Assembly (NCBI RefSeq): GCF_024362695.1
Contig: NC_065417.1
Coordinates: 12,455,001-12,519,000 of the forward strand
Length of the DNA: 64,000 bases
Direction: 5' to 3'
Source: Pectinophora gossypiella
Lineage: Eukaryota; Arthropoda; Insecta; Lepidoptera; Gelechiidae
This document shows, in pieces, positions 34,226 through 47,200 of the stretch. Each line of letters begins with the position of its first letter. The first letter of the stretch is position 1. The translations under genes were made by a program, and so were the position numbers. Below the pieces are notes generated by a model. That model did no database searches and was not told the DNA's origin. It saw only the letters and a list, made by a program, of their open reading frames with translations.

Positions 34226-35167
34226 GAAGAAGTATTCATTTTTATATGATTTAGACATTTATTAGGGAATGTTCACCTTAGGTCTGATAGTTTGTTTGTT
34301 ACTTATTAGCTACCTATACGTTGAACACTAGTTAACCACAAGTTTAATCTTAGAAGTGACTGTTTAGAAAACTTCATTACTAGTTTCATTTACAAAACTA
34401 CTGGGTCGTTTGGAGTGAAACAAAAATTAGTATGCTTCTACCATGTAGGTAAGCACTTCTAATGAGTAAGCTCTGCTACAAAAAAAAAGTCAGCCGGTTT
34501 TATTAGGTATTCTCCATACATTGAACTTCAGTAATAAAAGTAAAGCCATTTTGTTAGAAAATAGCCCCACTGTTTGCTGGGTAATGAAGATAAATTACTC
34601 TTATTTCAGATACCCTGCCGTTCAATCTATTCAATACCTCGCAAGATCAGTAACCTGGTATCTGCCAAAGCTAATATTGAATTACAGGTACAGGTATTTA
34701 CTTAAAATCGATACGTTTAATTTTGTTCGGGATAAAATGTAAGCACAATGCCCTTGATCACGTTTGGGACCTGTCAATATTGTGGTATAATACAGATATA
34801 TTTTATTGAAAATATACCAAAATAAAAGAAAATATTGCTAAATAGTAGTTAATACTTCTACCTCTAGGTACAGATAATTTGTATCTATATAGTCTCGAAG
34901 TACATTTTCACCACCAATAATAAAAGCTAGCTAATCTATTATAGACCCTCTTCAACGTGTATGTATGTAATGATTACTGTCGTCTTTTATATATTTGTAT
35001 TATACTAATTTATAAAGAAAAACATTAAAAGTACAGGAAAAGTTTTATGGAAAATAAAATAAACTGACTATTGTTGACTTGTCCCTCCAAAGTTTAGCTG
35101 TTCAGATTGGTTAAGCCATGCTGTGATAGGATTGTTTGCTGAGAAAACACGTCTAACTACGTAACAT
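34226..35167. other. Gene-free stretch upstream of the transporter
   Basis: AT-rich sequence with no recognisable repeat or coding exon. It probably contains the distal regulatory DNA of the transporter. Confidence 0.4.
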
Positions 35168-35203
35168 TATAAAATAGGAATGTAAAATTGCATCCGATCA
35201 TTC
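35168..35203 (+). promoter_or_regulatory. TATA + initiator promoter of the peptide transporter
   Basis: TATAAAAT at 35168-35175 and an initiator TCATTC at 35198-35203 are spaced so that the initiator A (35200) is 32 bp from the first T of the TATA box, the canonical distance. This predicts a 36-nt 5' UTR before the ATG at 35236. Confidence 0.6.
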
Positions 35204-35235
35204 TTTGTTGTATTTACGTGTTGTGAGGTGCTACA

Positions 35236-38200
35236 ATGTCGAAGGAAGTGGAAAAGGATGCCGAACATCCTTCTGGACCGCTGGTATATATTTCTAAAGG
35301 AATATATTATTTTATAGAAAAAATACCTTTAATAGTTGAATAGTAATATCGTAAAATCGGGATGCAAAAAAATTGCCTTCTAGACCAAGGGTACTAATAG
35401 AATGGGCAATCTGCAAAAACACTCACGCAGAGAGACGAAACCTTTCACTATTTCTAGCACACGGATATATATCGTCACTGGAAAGGCAAAATTACGTAAG
35501 CGCCAAAAGGCCATTTCGAGAAAAAGCCGTTTAAAGTTTCATTTTTTCGTTTTTTTATCATAACTTTTTACCCAATTATCCAATTTAGATGATGTCAAAG
35601 TAAGGTTACATTGTTTTTTAATTTTCTATGTCCAGCAATACATATTATAACTGTTGGATTGCTATTTTAGGATATAGTGGCGCTTACGTAAAAATGACTT
35701 CAGTTTACAGTAAAGCAAATTTACTTAACCGCCATCTGGTTAAAATATTATTTGGAAGCAAAATTACTTACAGCTCTTACGACAATGCATACGAGAACGA
35801 CAATATTTCTTTAAATATAATAATACTGTAATGTTAGCGGAGTAAAAGTTACTGTAACGACTTTTACACATCTGCTCTCATTATGTAAAAATTGCCTACA
35901 AAGTGATCGATTGATTATGTCAGTTCACCAAAAATTCTTTAAAGTAAGTTTTTGTAATATCTTACATGGGTAAAAAGACGTAAGAGACAAATAATTATTC
36001 TTAATACCTCTTTAAACTACTTATTACTTCAATTGATTTATAAAATGGCTATTAAAATACTGAAGTGCCAGAAATAAAGTTTCATAAAATATAAATAATA
36101 GCGTACAACCCGTTATCTGTTTGTAAAAGTTTATTTTTAACACTTTCAAAGACAGAACGTATACGGACGTTCCGATTCCAAGGTGCCATACTACCTATTA
36201 TGAACCACCAATGACCCATGGTCTCTGTCCGTGAAAGGGTTAAACGGTTTTATTTAGCTAAACCCGTACGGTATATTTGTATCAAAATTAGATATTGCAG
36301 TACCTTCCTGTTGTCAGATTGATCTGAAATTTGGTACGCACCTTTAATTCCGATGGCAATACAATATAGTAAAATCAATAACATTATAAATCTAAGATGG
36401 CAGCCGGTACATAATGGGGGATTACATATTTTTCCACAACCCCCTCAATATGGGTATCAAAGATAGGACTACACTAGTAGAATACTGTCATTATGTCAAA
36501 ATTTCAAATCCAAGATGGACGATATTACAAAATGACTGAAAGAAAGATGTTGCCCTTAATTTTGTCATTGTCATCCACCGTCCATAATATGCAGGGCAGC
36601 ACAGTGGATCGCTGGGTGGGGTCGCTCCGCGAAGCCTGTGAAATCCCCAGGAGGCTTCTGAGCTTCTGGAAGGAGATAGGTTGGCTTACGTAGTCAACAA
36701 TTACACGCATAATGGGCCACCTTAGAGTCTAAATGCGGAAAACAGAGCCCACTAACAAAACATAACATATGCAGGGCAGCACAGTCGACCATGCAGTAGT
36801 ATATTTGGGCTCAAAATTGTTTGAATTAGGACAAGCATACGTGGCTCTAAGTCGAGTCAAGTCTCTGGAAGGGTCAAGTCTTTTTAATTCCTCAATAATT
36901 CCCCTTATTGTTTTTAAGAGTATTTACCACGAAGTTTAATACACTTTTCCATTCGCTCGAACCAGGTATTATTTAACATTTATTCCACTCCAAAGTAGAA
37001 GTGTTCAAAATGGCTGACTTGAAAGCGTTGGCCGCTTCTTCACCGCACTGGAACCTTCGACCGCGAAGAGTTTCTTTTTTAATTTTAGGAAATGTAAAGA
37101 AATCATTGGAGCTTAGGTCAGGACTGTATGGAGGATGGTCAAGAATTTCTACGTTTTCCTGCTTCAAATAATCGTTTGACGAGCGGTGTGTGAGCTTGCG
37201 TTGTCATGGTGCAGCATCCTGCACTCCTGCGCATCATCATGCGTCGCTTTGGGTTAGATTTTCGAAGTTCGGCGATGACTTGTGGTAAACAAATTGTGGT
37301 ATACCAATCTGCATTAACCGTCCTACGATCTTCAAGTGCAATTGTCGTAACATGACCGATTTTCTCCACGAAGGTAGCCACCATCTTCTTTGAAGTGCTT
37401 CGAGAGCGAACAACTTTAGTCGGCTTTGACTCTTTTTGGAAGACCCAAACTGTGGATTGTTGTTTGGAATCAGGATAATAGCATAAATCCAAGATTCGTC
37501 ACCACTGATGATGTCGTACACGTGATTTGACTCTCCTCGGTTGAACCTCTGAAGAGTTTTCTTACACCATCTGACGCGGGCTACCTTATGATCGTCAGAA
37601 AATGCGGGATGCAACGGCAAACTAGTTTTCTCACACCAAGTGCCTCATTCAATATCGTTTAAATGGTTGTCCCTGAAATGCCTAATAACGCCTCTATTCT
37701 CGGTATGTCACATGACGATTTTTGAGGATTAGTTGTCTCACAGCAACGATATTATCTTCAGTGAAGGCGGATATCCACGCTCGAATTCTAAATACCAGCG
37801 TTCGATGGCTCGCAGACATGGCACTTCATCGTGGAATAGAGATTTTAACTGTTTGAAACACTGAAGTCGCAGTAGGCCTCTTCGAAAGTTATAGAAAATT
37901 TTTCTTTGTAAGATTCATTTTCGGACATCTGACAGATTCAAACCAACGCTGTGACTAAACAATTGCATTAATCCTAATGCTTTCAATTGTTTTGATATTC
38001 GAAATTCCAACAAATTTGAATTTAGAGTTCTCAATTCAAAATTGGCGCTAAATATGCAAACGACAGAACTTAAAAAGTATTACAAAGTCGCTTTTTCTGT
38101 CCCTATATCCCTATGTACGCTTAAATCTTTAAAATTGCGCAACGGATTTTGATGCAATTTTCTTTAGTAGATAGAGTGATTCAAGAGGAAAGTTTATAGG

Positions 38201-41200
38201 TATGTATAATAACATCCAATAAATAGTGTAGAAATACTGTTATTTTTGAGGATTTTAATGTGATGTCGTAAATAATTTCATTTTTCCTTAGCATTGCATC
38301 CGAGCGAAGCCGGGTCGCTAATAAATTATAAAATCAATTCTAAAATAGTTTTACTTTTAGATCTATTGTTAAAAAATAACTTCCTGGGAAACTTACTGCT
38401 AGCCCACAAACTTGCTTAATAACAGCATAAAAATGCGAAGGCAAATTTACGTACACGCCTTACTTATTCTAAATACTGTAAGTCAAAATTACTTATTCGC
38501 CATTCACTGCATAAACATGCTAAGACATTTTTTTCTTATACGCCTTACTTATTTTAAAAGCTGTAAATAAAAATGACTTATACATAGTCTATTTTTTATT
38601 TTCAGTAGTCCAAAATTACTAATAAAATGATACTTTTCAAACTATAGAATGCCAAATTTACTTAAAGTTAATATGTAGTTATTATATAGGACCACAATAT
38701 TACTTATACACCAGTCACGAAAAAAACACCAAAATCTTGTCGTTTAAGAAACTGGAATTGAAAAAAGTCGACTATTTTCAAATTTACGTAAGCGCCAAAA
38801 AAGTGCTCGTATCGCAATGCTACCCAGACAGATCGACGCAGAATGAAACGCTGATTCCGAATATATAAAAAACCCAAAATACCTATTTTGGCGCTTACGT
38901 AATTTTGCCTTTCCAGTGACGATATGTACAGTATATATAATTTGTCAAGTGTTTTAATTACAAGTGACTCATTTCAAAATATTGTTTTTAGGCTCATGGC
39001 CGATTTCCAAGATTAGTGATTGTCATTATATTGGCGGAGTTTTGTGAACGTTTCTCTTTTTCTGGAATGCGAGGTAAGTAAAATAAATATTCATTTCACA
39101 TTACACAAGTACCTACCTAAAAATCATGAAAATATTGTATGAATGAATGAATGAATGAATGAATGAATGAATGAATGAAATATTTATTTCAGATATTTAT
39201 CCATATTTTGTTAGTAATAGAAGATTATATCTAAGTTAGTAAAATTTATAATTTTCATTGGATGTCACATGCATGTACATCCAGTGAGTGAGGATGGGAC
39301 TGTCCATCCTTTGTGAGACCACCTTCAGGAGACTGTTGCTGCTGCCCCGCACTCGCTCCCACAGAGAAGCCACACGCTTGCGTAGAACAGCCTGGAAGCC
39401 ATCAGTGCTCCAGGAGGCGAACATCCCCGAGGCACTGCAGCGCCAGGGCAGCCCCAACAACCCCCTGAAGGCGTTATTATATTGAACGCGCAGAGCACTG
39501 AAGGTCTTTTTGGTGTAATTGCTCCAAAGGTTGCACGTGTATAAACTATGACATGGGTTTTAGGAAAGTTATTGGTTGGGAGAAATTCAAAGAATAACTT
39601 TGTTCTTTACCCTCTTATAAAGGAAAGTTTCCGAAGTTTTCACAGTTGGGGTAAAAAAAAACTTTCCCTAACCACAATAGTAATAAAAAGTATAGAATCG
39701 TGATTTGTTGCCTACCAAGCTCAAAATTATACTAGCGTGTTGTCATAAAAATATATGTAAGTATGTATAGAAAATTTTGTGTCTAATTTTGATTATTATT
39801 TATGCTGTAACTCTGTGATAACGCATTTCCTATGTGAGGTTGTTGTTTGCAGCATTCCTGACATTATATTGCCGAAGTAAATTAGGGTTTACTGATGATG
39901 GTGCTACGGAAATGTATCATATATTCAGCACGCTTATTTACTTTTTCCCTATTCTTGGAGGTATCATAGCCGACAATTACCTTGGTAAATACAGGTGATT
40001 ATATTACTTTTCTAAGAAAACTAACAAATGTAAACTTGTAAATAATTATAAATATGCAGCACCTTTTCTAACACATAAAATATTTTTCAGGACTATATTG
40101 TACTTAATGTTTGTATACGCAGCAGGAAACTCGTTAGTTGCTATTACCGCTATACCCCAATTGGGTCTACCAGCAAGGCAAGTAATACAAAAAAAAAAAC
40201 TCCATTTAAGTACCATTTTTCAGCATTATAATTATCGATTTCTACGGGCAAGTTTCTATTACTCTTATCGATTTAATTTTAAAATTATAGACATAAATAT
40301 AATTATTGTGCTACAACACTATTAATATCTCTTTTAAAAAAATAAAATTCGAAAGTTTTTAAGCGAAGTTATGGCGCGATCGCCCGAATTACAATGAATT
40401 AATGTTTTCAGGTTATGCACAATGATTGGATTATTTATGATCACAGTTGGTACTGGAGGAATAAAACCTTGCGTGGCTGCGTTTGGTGGAGATCAGTTCA
40501 AGTTGCCTCAGCAGGAGAAGCATTTGGCGGCATATTTCAATATATTGTACTTTACGTTATGTGTGGGATCGTTGATTGCTAAGACAGTGTCGCCTATATT
40601 GCGGTCCGAAATACATTGTTTCGGGGATAAAGATTGCTATTCCGTTGCGTTTGGTGCCCCGGGTTTGATTGTACTCGTGTCTATAGGTAAGACCTTAGTT
40701 GTAACAATTACGTTAACTATCAGAAAAACAATCTTATTCATTTAGGCTTAGGCTTTATTCCACCAACCCATAGCGGCAGTGTAGCGCAAGTACCTAATTT
40801 AGAGTGTGTTCTATTCTAGACATGGTGTGGTGAATCTCAAAATTTCAAGTTTGGTGGCGAAATTTCATATTATTTTTTCGTGAAAAATTGGGTTCCGACA
40901 TGAAAAAGATCCAAAAGGATCCTCGGTTCCGACATGAAAAAGGAATTTTTCAATTCCCAATTTTCCCAATTTCACAAAAAATTATATGACAGTCGCCACC
41001 AAAGTTGTTTTGATATTCACCCGTGTAGGTCTTATACCATGGTTCTAGAGGTGTGCCTTTGTCCCTCCTTTGAGTATTTAGGCAATTACACGATTGTGAT
41101 TGCCTAAAGACTCAAAGGAGGAACAAAGGCACACACATAATAATCGTATTATAATCCGACTTCAAAAAAGAAGGGATGAAAAGTTAGAGAGAGATTGTAA

Positions 41201-44200
41201 GACCAACGTGATGAGCCGTACCAACGTTAATCTATTTCTCTTTCAATAAAAAATCTATCTACTTATTATTTTAATTTATTTCAAGAATTGAATTGTTAAT
41301 TTATAATTGTATTGATATTTAATTTGTAATTATAATATAAGTGCCTATTTAGAGTATTATACGGGTATATTGTAATTTGATTAGATATTTTTTGTAATTT
41401 GATGAAATGTTATTTTTATTGCTTTTAATAAATTATATTTTATTTTAATATTAGAATATAAACCTTCCATCTTCATTTATTTCGTATTTTTTCTTTTCAG
41501 TGATATTCGTGAGCGCGAGGAATCATTATGTAATGAAGAAACCAGAAGGCAATATAGTTCTGGACTTTGTAAAGTGCGTGTCGGTAAGGGATCTTAGCAC
41601 TCCACCCATTAACCTTAGGTATTTTCAGCGTTGCGGAACGGAAAGCGGGGATCTAAAAGCGATACATTTAAGTAGGAAAGTATTGAAACTACAAATAGCA
41701 ATATTGCTTTTTAAGATGAATTGCTTCTTTTTCTTCTTATCGTGTGGGTTCTGAGGTGGAACACCAACCTCATCAACCCTGGTGTCAGGTTTATTACTGA
41801 CTGAGCCGCCAAAGGCCCCTGACATGGCTCATGTAACGACTACAATATTTACATCAATAAGTAGTAACCGGGAACAACGACTTAACGTGCCTTCCGAAGC
41901 ACGGATCATCTTACTTTCGAACGATAGGTATGCAATTGCTTCAATATGGCGTTTTTATACCCCCCGCTTACCGTACTAGTAGTTAATTCGTCTTAAAAAG
42001 CAATATTGCTATGTGAAGTTGCAATACTTATTGCTTTTTAGATGAATTGCTACAATGTGGTTTTTTCGACCGCCAGGACTTTTCACTGTTTTGGTCAAGA
42101 TTGCGCATAAAACCTCGAAAAATAGGTAGCTCATTTCGTTTTACGTAGTACCATAGAATATGGAATAGTTAGGTAACAAAAAAAGGTAAAGTTAGGTAAG
42201 TATCGATACTACTTGTGTATTGATCTTTATAAGTCGTCGAGTTGATTAAAATATATACCTATAGATATTAATATCTATAGGTACTGTGCACTATGCGGTT
42301 AACCTACACGCCTGTCACATTAGCCGGGGTTCGTAGTAAAGTCGCTCTATTATAAAACCACTTCCACCTAAAATATACTAGAGGAGTATCGTACATTTTA
42401 ATTTTCAATTTCCCTCCTCGACGGGTGAAGTTCGCTGATATTAAAATTCACTTACTTAGTGCAACTCACGAAAACTTATTCAACATTTTCTTTCCCCTCT
42501 TTGCAGAATAAAATGTCCATCTTGGTTTTTTTTTCTAGTTATGCGTAGGTATGTATACGAAGAAGATTTTTGTGAGTTCTTTTTTTAATATAAGTACCTA
42601 CTTCAAAAATGGTTTGCTTTTGGCACACCCCGGACACTTGATACGGAACACCTCGTTTTACACACACACTACACATTGACGTTATCGCACAAGTGCACCT
42701 GTGTGTGTGACTCTGACGCCATAATAATATATTGGTTTAGGCCTGTGCTGGATTCGAATCTGCGACTTCGAAGCGAGGCAAGCGTTCTACCAACTGCGCT
42801 ACCACGACTCACGGGTGGCTACCATTAATGCTCATAATACCTAATTTTTCCACAAGAACTGCTTCAAGATAAATAGGTATTTCTCTTCATCCATTATTAT
42901 CGGACAGTCGATTAATTCCAGCGGATTTGTAGGATTCTACCTGAACACGTTTGTTTGAGGACACGTATTGATCTTGCTTAGTCCAGACAGTGAATTCCCT
43001 ATTTGCGATGTAATGAAGATATTTGATGACCGTAACGTAACAAGCTCACGACTTTATCACAATTGGGGTAGTCAGGGGTCAACGTGAAGTTGAAGTTTTG
43101 AAGTGACATTTTGAAATTAACACTTGTAGCTGTTACAGCTATTGAAAATGAAATGACTGTACTACTGTGTTGACTGTTTATAATTACATTTTTTACGACT
43201 GCGGTGGATGTCTAGAATGTTTGTTTTTTATTTTTTTATTTTTTTTGCTGTGACAGCTTAAATGTAGTAGTTTATATTCTAGAAGATACACTGAAAATTG
43301 TTTCTGTTTTCTCTAGTGTGGGTTGTTTTCTGTTAAAAACTTAAGTAACATACAAAAAATCGCTTCCCATGGATAGAGGCACACAAATAATCAAAAGACA
43401 ACTTGCACCTTATGAATAATAATAAACATGTCACACATATGTACACACTTCTCATTAAAAAAAAAATCGAAACACCTCGTAAGTTTATGTCGTAAGAGTT
43501 ATGTATCATATCAGTCAGAAACAAGAAAGTATATTAGGATAAAAAATAAATATTGTCACTTTACAATAGGCAAGTAAGAGTATTTGTTAATGTTCCAAAT
43601 CCAAATTTAAAATTTATTTAAAGTGTTTTGTAGCACAAGAAATCTATAGTGTTTCGATTTTTAAACGGTTTTATTCAGCTTGTTTTGATGAGAAGTAGGC
43701 ATAAGGTATACATTATTTGATGGTACTTACTTACATAATTTTAGAGAAAAGATAATATTTATACGTTGTTGAGGTTTACGCGGTAATTATCATAATTGAA
43801 ACACATAATACCGGGTTCTTCCGTTCTTCCGGGTTCTAATGATCACGGCTCTTGCGACAGTGTTCAAATATCGGGAGTTTCAAATCCCTGATAATAACGC
43901 GGCTTAAAACATTAATTAAGATAAACTTTGTTGAATAATGTTTATGTTATTTCGCAGCTAGGTCTGAAGAACGCACTGTTAAAACGAAACAGGGGCGAAA
44001 AGGATTCCCATTGGTTGGACAGCACGCAACACGAATACGACCAAAGGTTCATCAGGGATATTAAGAAAACTTTGAACATCTTGGTGCTGTTCACTGTACT
44101 ACCCGTGTTCTGGGCCCTGCTTGATCAGATGGTAAATATAATAGCATGAAATAGATTATGCGCTCTAAGATAAGATAGATTTATGACGCAGGTTTAAGTG

Positions 44201-47200
44201 GTTAGTGGTTATTCATCATAAATCCATGTCAAGTACCTTTTATATTGCAGGGATCACGTTGGACCCTTCAAGCAACTAAAATGAACGGAAAGTTTTGGTT
44301 CTTCACAGTAAAGCCAGACCAGTTACAAGTCATCGCGCCGATTTCAATCCTCATTTTGATTCCTTTAACACATAAGGTACGTTATAACAAATTATTACCA
44401 TGGGTAAAATTCAGGGTTGCTTCGTCCTTTTGTATCTGATTTCAGTTGGTATTTCATTGTCATGTAGTGAAATTCAACCGGCTTTATAAACTTTTTTTTA
44501 AATAATGTAAGTGCTCGCGTTTGACCACAGTCTCACCTGATGGTGAGTGACGATGTGGTCTACTGTGGATCACGCTTACCCAGCAAATGCCAATTCACTG
44601 CAGCTTTGAAGACTTCCAGATTATAACGAATGGAAAAACACACGACGGCAGGCAGATCCAATCCTTCGCTGTTCGCATCAAAAAGGAATAGGCAAACTTT
44701 GCTGAAATAAGTCTTGTCCATCCAAGTAGTCAATGCCATCTGATGTATCTGCATCTTTTTCTTGCACGTATTGTAAGTAAAGAACGGCACTAATTTAAGG
44801 GCTGCCAAACTGCCCGAATAGGCTCCATTATTACATTTATTTAGTTTTATATTATACTCTCTCTCTCTATTTAAGAGCTGCGCTCTTGTCGGTGGAGTAA
44901 CCGCCATTCCTCTCTTCTTCCCGCCAAAACCTTCACCTCCCGATATGACACGACCTGCACCTTCTCTTTGTGTTTTATATTATTATAAAGTTTTATATCC
45001 GGCTTTGGCTGAAATAAAATTATAAGTACTTACTTATAGTAACTGTTGAGATCTTCGATCCCGCCGGCGGGATCAGTATTGGTATCTAGGGTTATTCGAC
45101 ATTCAATTACCGCGGTTGACAGGGTTTGTCTAATGTGCGAGTGTGGGTTCGAATTTCGGCTGGACAAACATTTTGGTCTAGGTCTGTGTACAATATAAAC
45201 AAACACATTACACGTTTGCATACGCATGTCTTTGGTTAGAAGCCGATGCACGGGACAAGATAACATACAGTAGTTTCTGGTATCGTTATAACATAACACA
45301 ACAAATACTTTATTGTACAAACAGGAAATACAAAATACAAAACAAAAGAGAAATAGAAAGAGTACATAAGAAAAAAAGATTATTAATTTATAAAAATGTG
45401 TTCTTTAATTTCAGTACATATACCCGTTTTTAGAAAAACGTAACATACTGAAGAACCCGCTTCATAAGCTAACTTTAGGCGGATACCTGGCCGGAATAGC
45501 GTTTATTGCCTCGGCTTTGGTGGAGATTTATTTAAAGGTAAGTAAGTGAAGTTTGTAATACCCTTTAGTGCTCTCAGGCATGTGTGGTCTTTATTTTAAT
45601 GTTGGTAGGTTCATACCCTACCCTCATACCCTTCATACCCTTTTGTCGCTTACAATGATAACATAAAATAACCTAACGTTTATATTCCTAGTTCATTTAG
45701 TCCGAGTACATCCATCGCAAGATGAACTGAATACCCAACTACCTACGCTTCACCGATCTTTCTGTTAGACCAACGTGATAGGTGGTGAGCCGTATCATCT
45801 AGGCTAGGTATAATGGTCGAGCCAACTGATAAAAAATCTTCCAATGATATTGCATTGTTTTCGCTGCAGGATGTCTCTTATCCAAAACGTCCCTTAGTCG
45901 CGAAAGGTTCCTTTCTTTTTGCAAAACAAAGGACTCGGGTGCAATTCCTGATCAGGTTCAGCTATGAAACTGAACTTTTCAAAAATTGAATTTAGAAAAC
46001 GAACGCAGGCTAAAAAATACAATTAGGCTGTTCGCAATAAATTCTGCATATCGAAACCATCTGTACGAATGATTTGTAGCTGACACGCGACAAATTCGTT
46101 CGATACTGATGAATTTACGAATAGCAAAAAATCGAACAGCGTGTTGTTTGTATACTTTGTAACAATATCTACAGATTGGTAGGTATATTTTAAAAAGTAG
46201 CGAATGGATAACAAAATAAAATATTTGTCAAAATGGAGTACCTATATGAGTTAATTCTATTTTTAATTGTCTCCCAAACTTGACAACTCTAATAATTGTC
46301 GAAAACTAGAACAAAGACTCTACTAAAGATCACCTCTATTTCTTTTGGGTGATGCAGACCATGATTCTGAGTTAATATCAAGTAGAATTTTCCGTCGCAA
46401 AAGTATGGAACTGAAAATAATTAAAAAAAGACTGAATCTTCCCTCAAAGTTTTCATTACGATGTTACTAACACCCTGTCATTATATGGGAGATGGACCTA
46501 TAACCTGTCACAGTTCACTATGTTCACTCGAAGACTTAGTATCGAAAGTGGCTGCAAAGTTGTTTTCTAATTATCTACTGCTCATTCCATTGGAGATAAC
46601 AGGCGTGAGATTATATATATATACACAAATAAATAATTAAATAAATAAATAAATAATTACGTAAATAGTACTTTATTACTTATTATACTTATGAAATTCT
46701 AAGGCTACGTCCACACGGTGACTATTCGATTCGAACTTTTTACGGACCTATTCTGGACAGGCGCGGCGAAATATATCTCAAACACGGATTTTTCCCGCGT
46801 AGTCTCTGTGTGAACGATTAGTTTTTATATTGCCGCTGCTAAATTCGATAAAATCTCTTAGAAGTCGTACGAAAAAAATATTGCCGTGTTAACGTAGCCT
46901 AACCTCTTAACACTTTCAGGCACTTTCACAAACTCACACGTTCTAAACTTTAGAATCTAAAGTAACCCTTGAAATAATACCGATATTTTTCTTCCTTAGA
47001 CGACGTATCCCCAACTCCCGCAACCAGGGTTATCCCAACTGAGAATATTCAACGGCAACCCGTGTCCCGTCACTATAACCGACCAGAACTCAACCCACGT
47101 CATCCCCATTCTCTCACACTACACTAGAAAGGACTACCAAGTAACCGGCACTAGAAGTGTAAGGTTCCTAGTAAACGGAACGTGTATAGAAAACAGGAGA

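Larger units (their letters stand above)
35469..38925. mobile_element. 3.46-kb inverted-repeat element of unknown superfamily
   Basis: The ends pair perfectly over 40 bp (35469-35508 and 38886-38925). The core starts TCGTCACTGGAAAGGCAAAA and continues TTACGTAAGCGCCAAAA. The flanks fit a TA duplication, but the site is TATATA so this is ambiguous. Subterminal words of the form AAATTTACGTAAGCGCC recur within about 450 bp of both ends (near 35680 reverse, 35717, 38443, 38484, 38780). No transposase of its own was seen. The interior holds Helitron-helicase, mariner and TTAA-MITE remnants. It lies in intron 1 of the transporter. Confidence 0.75.

Noticed and set aside
36890..37985. Functional mariner transposase
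   Set aside because: The frame is broken by several shifts and stops, and no clean terminal repeats or TA duplication were found.
42740..42812. Minus-strand tRNA gene
   Set aside because: The boxes are tRNA-like, but the sequence recurs in a repeat context (62698, 63020), and the acceptor stem does not close.
44560..44907. Minus-strand 115-residue open frame
   Set aside because: It lies inside a sequence with the look of an interspersed retroelement and has no recognisable domain or splice partner.
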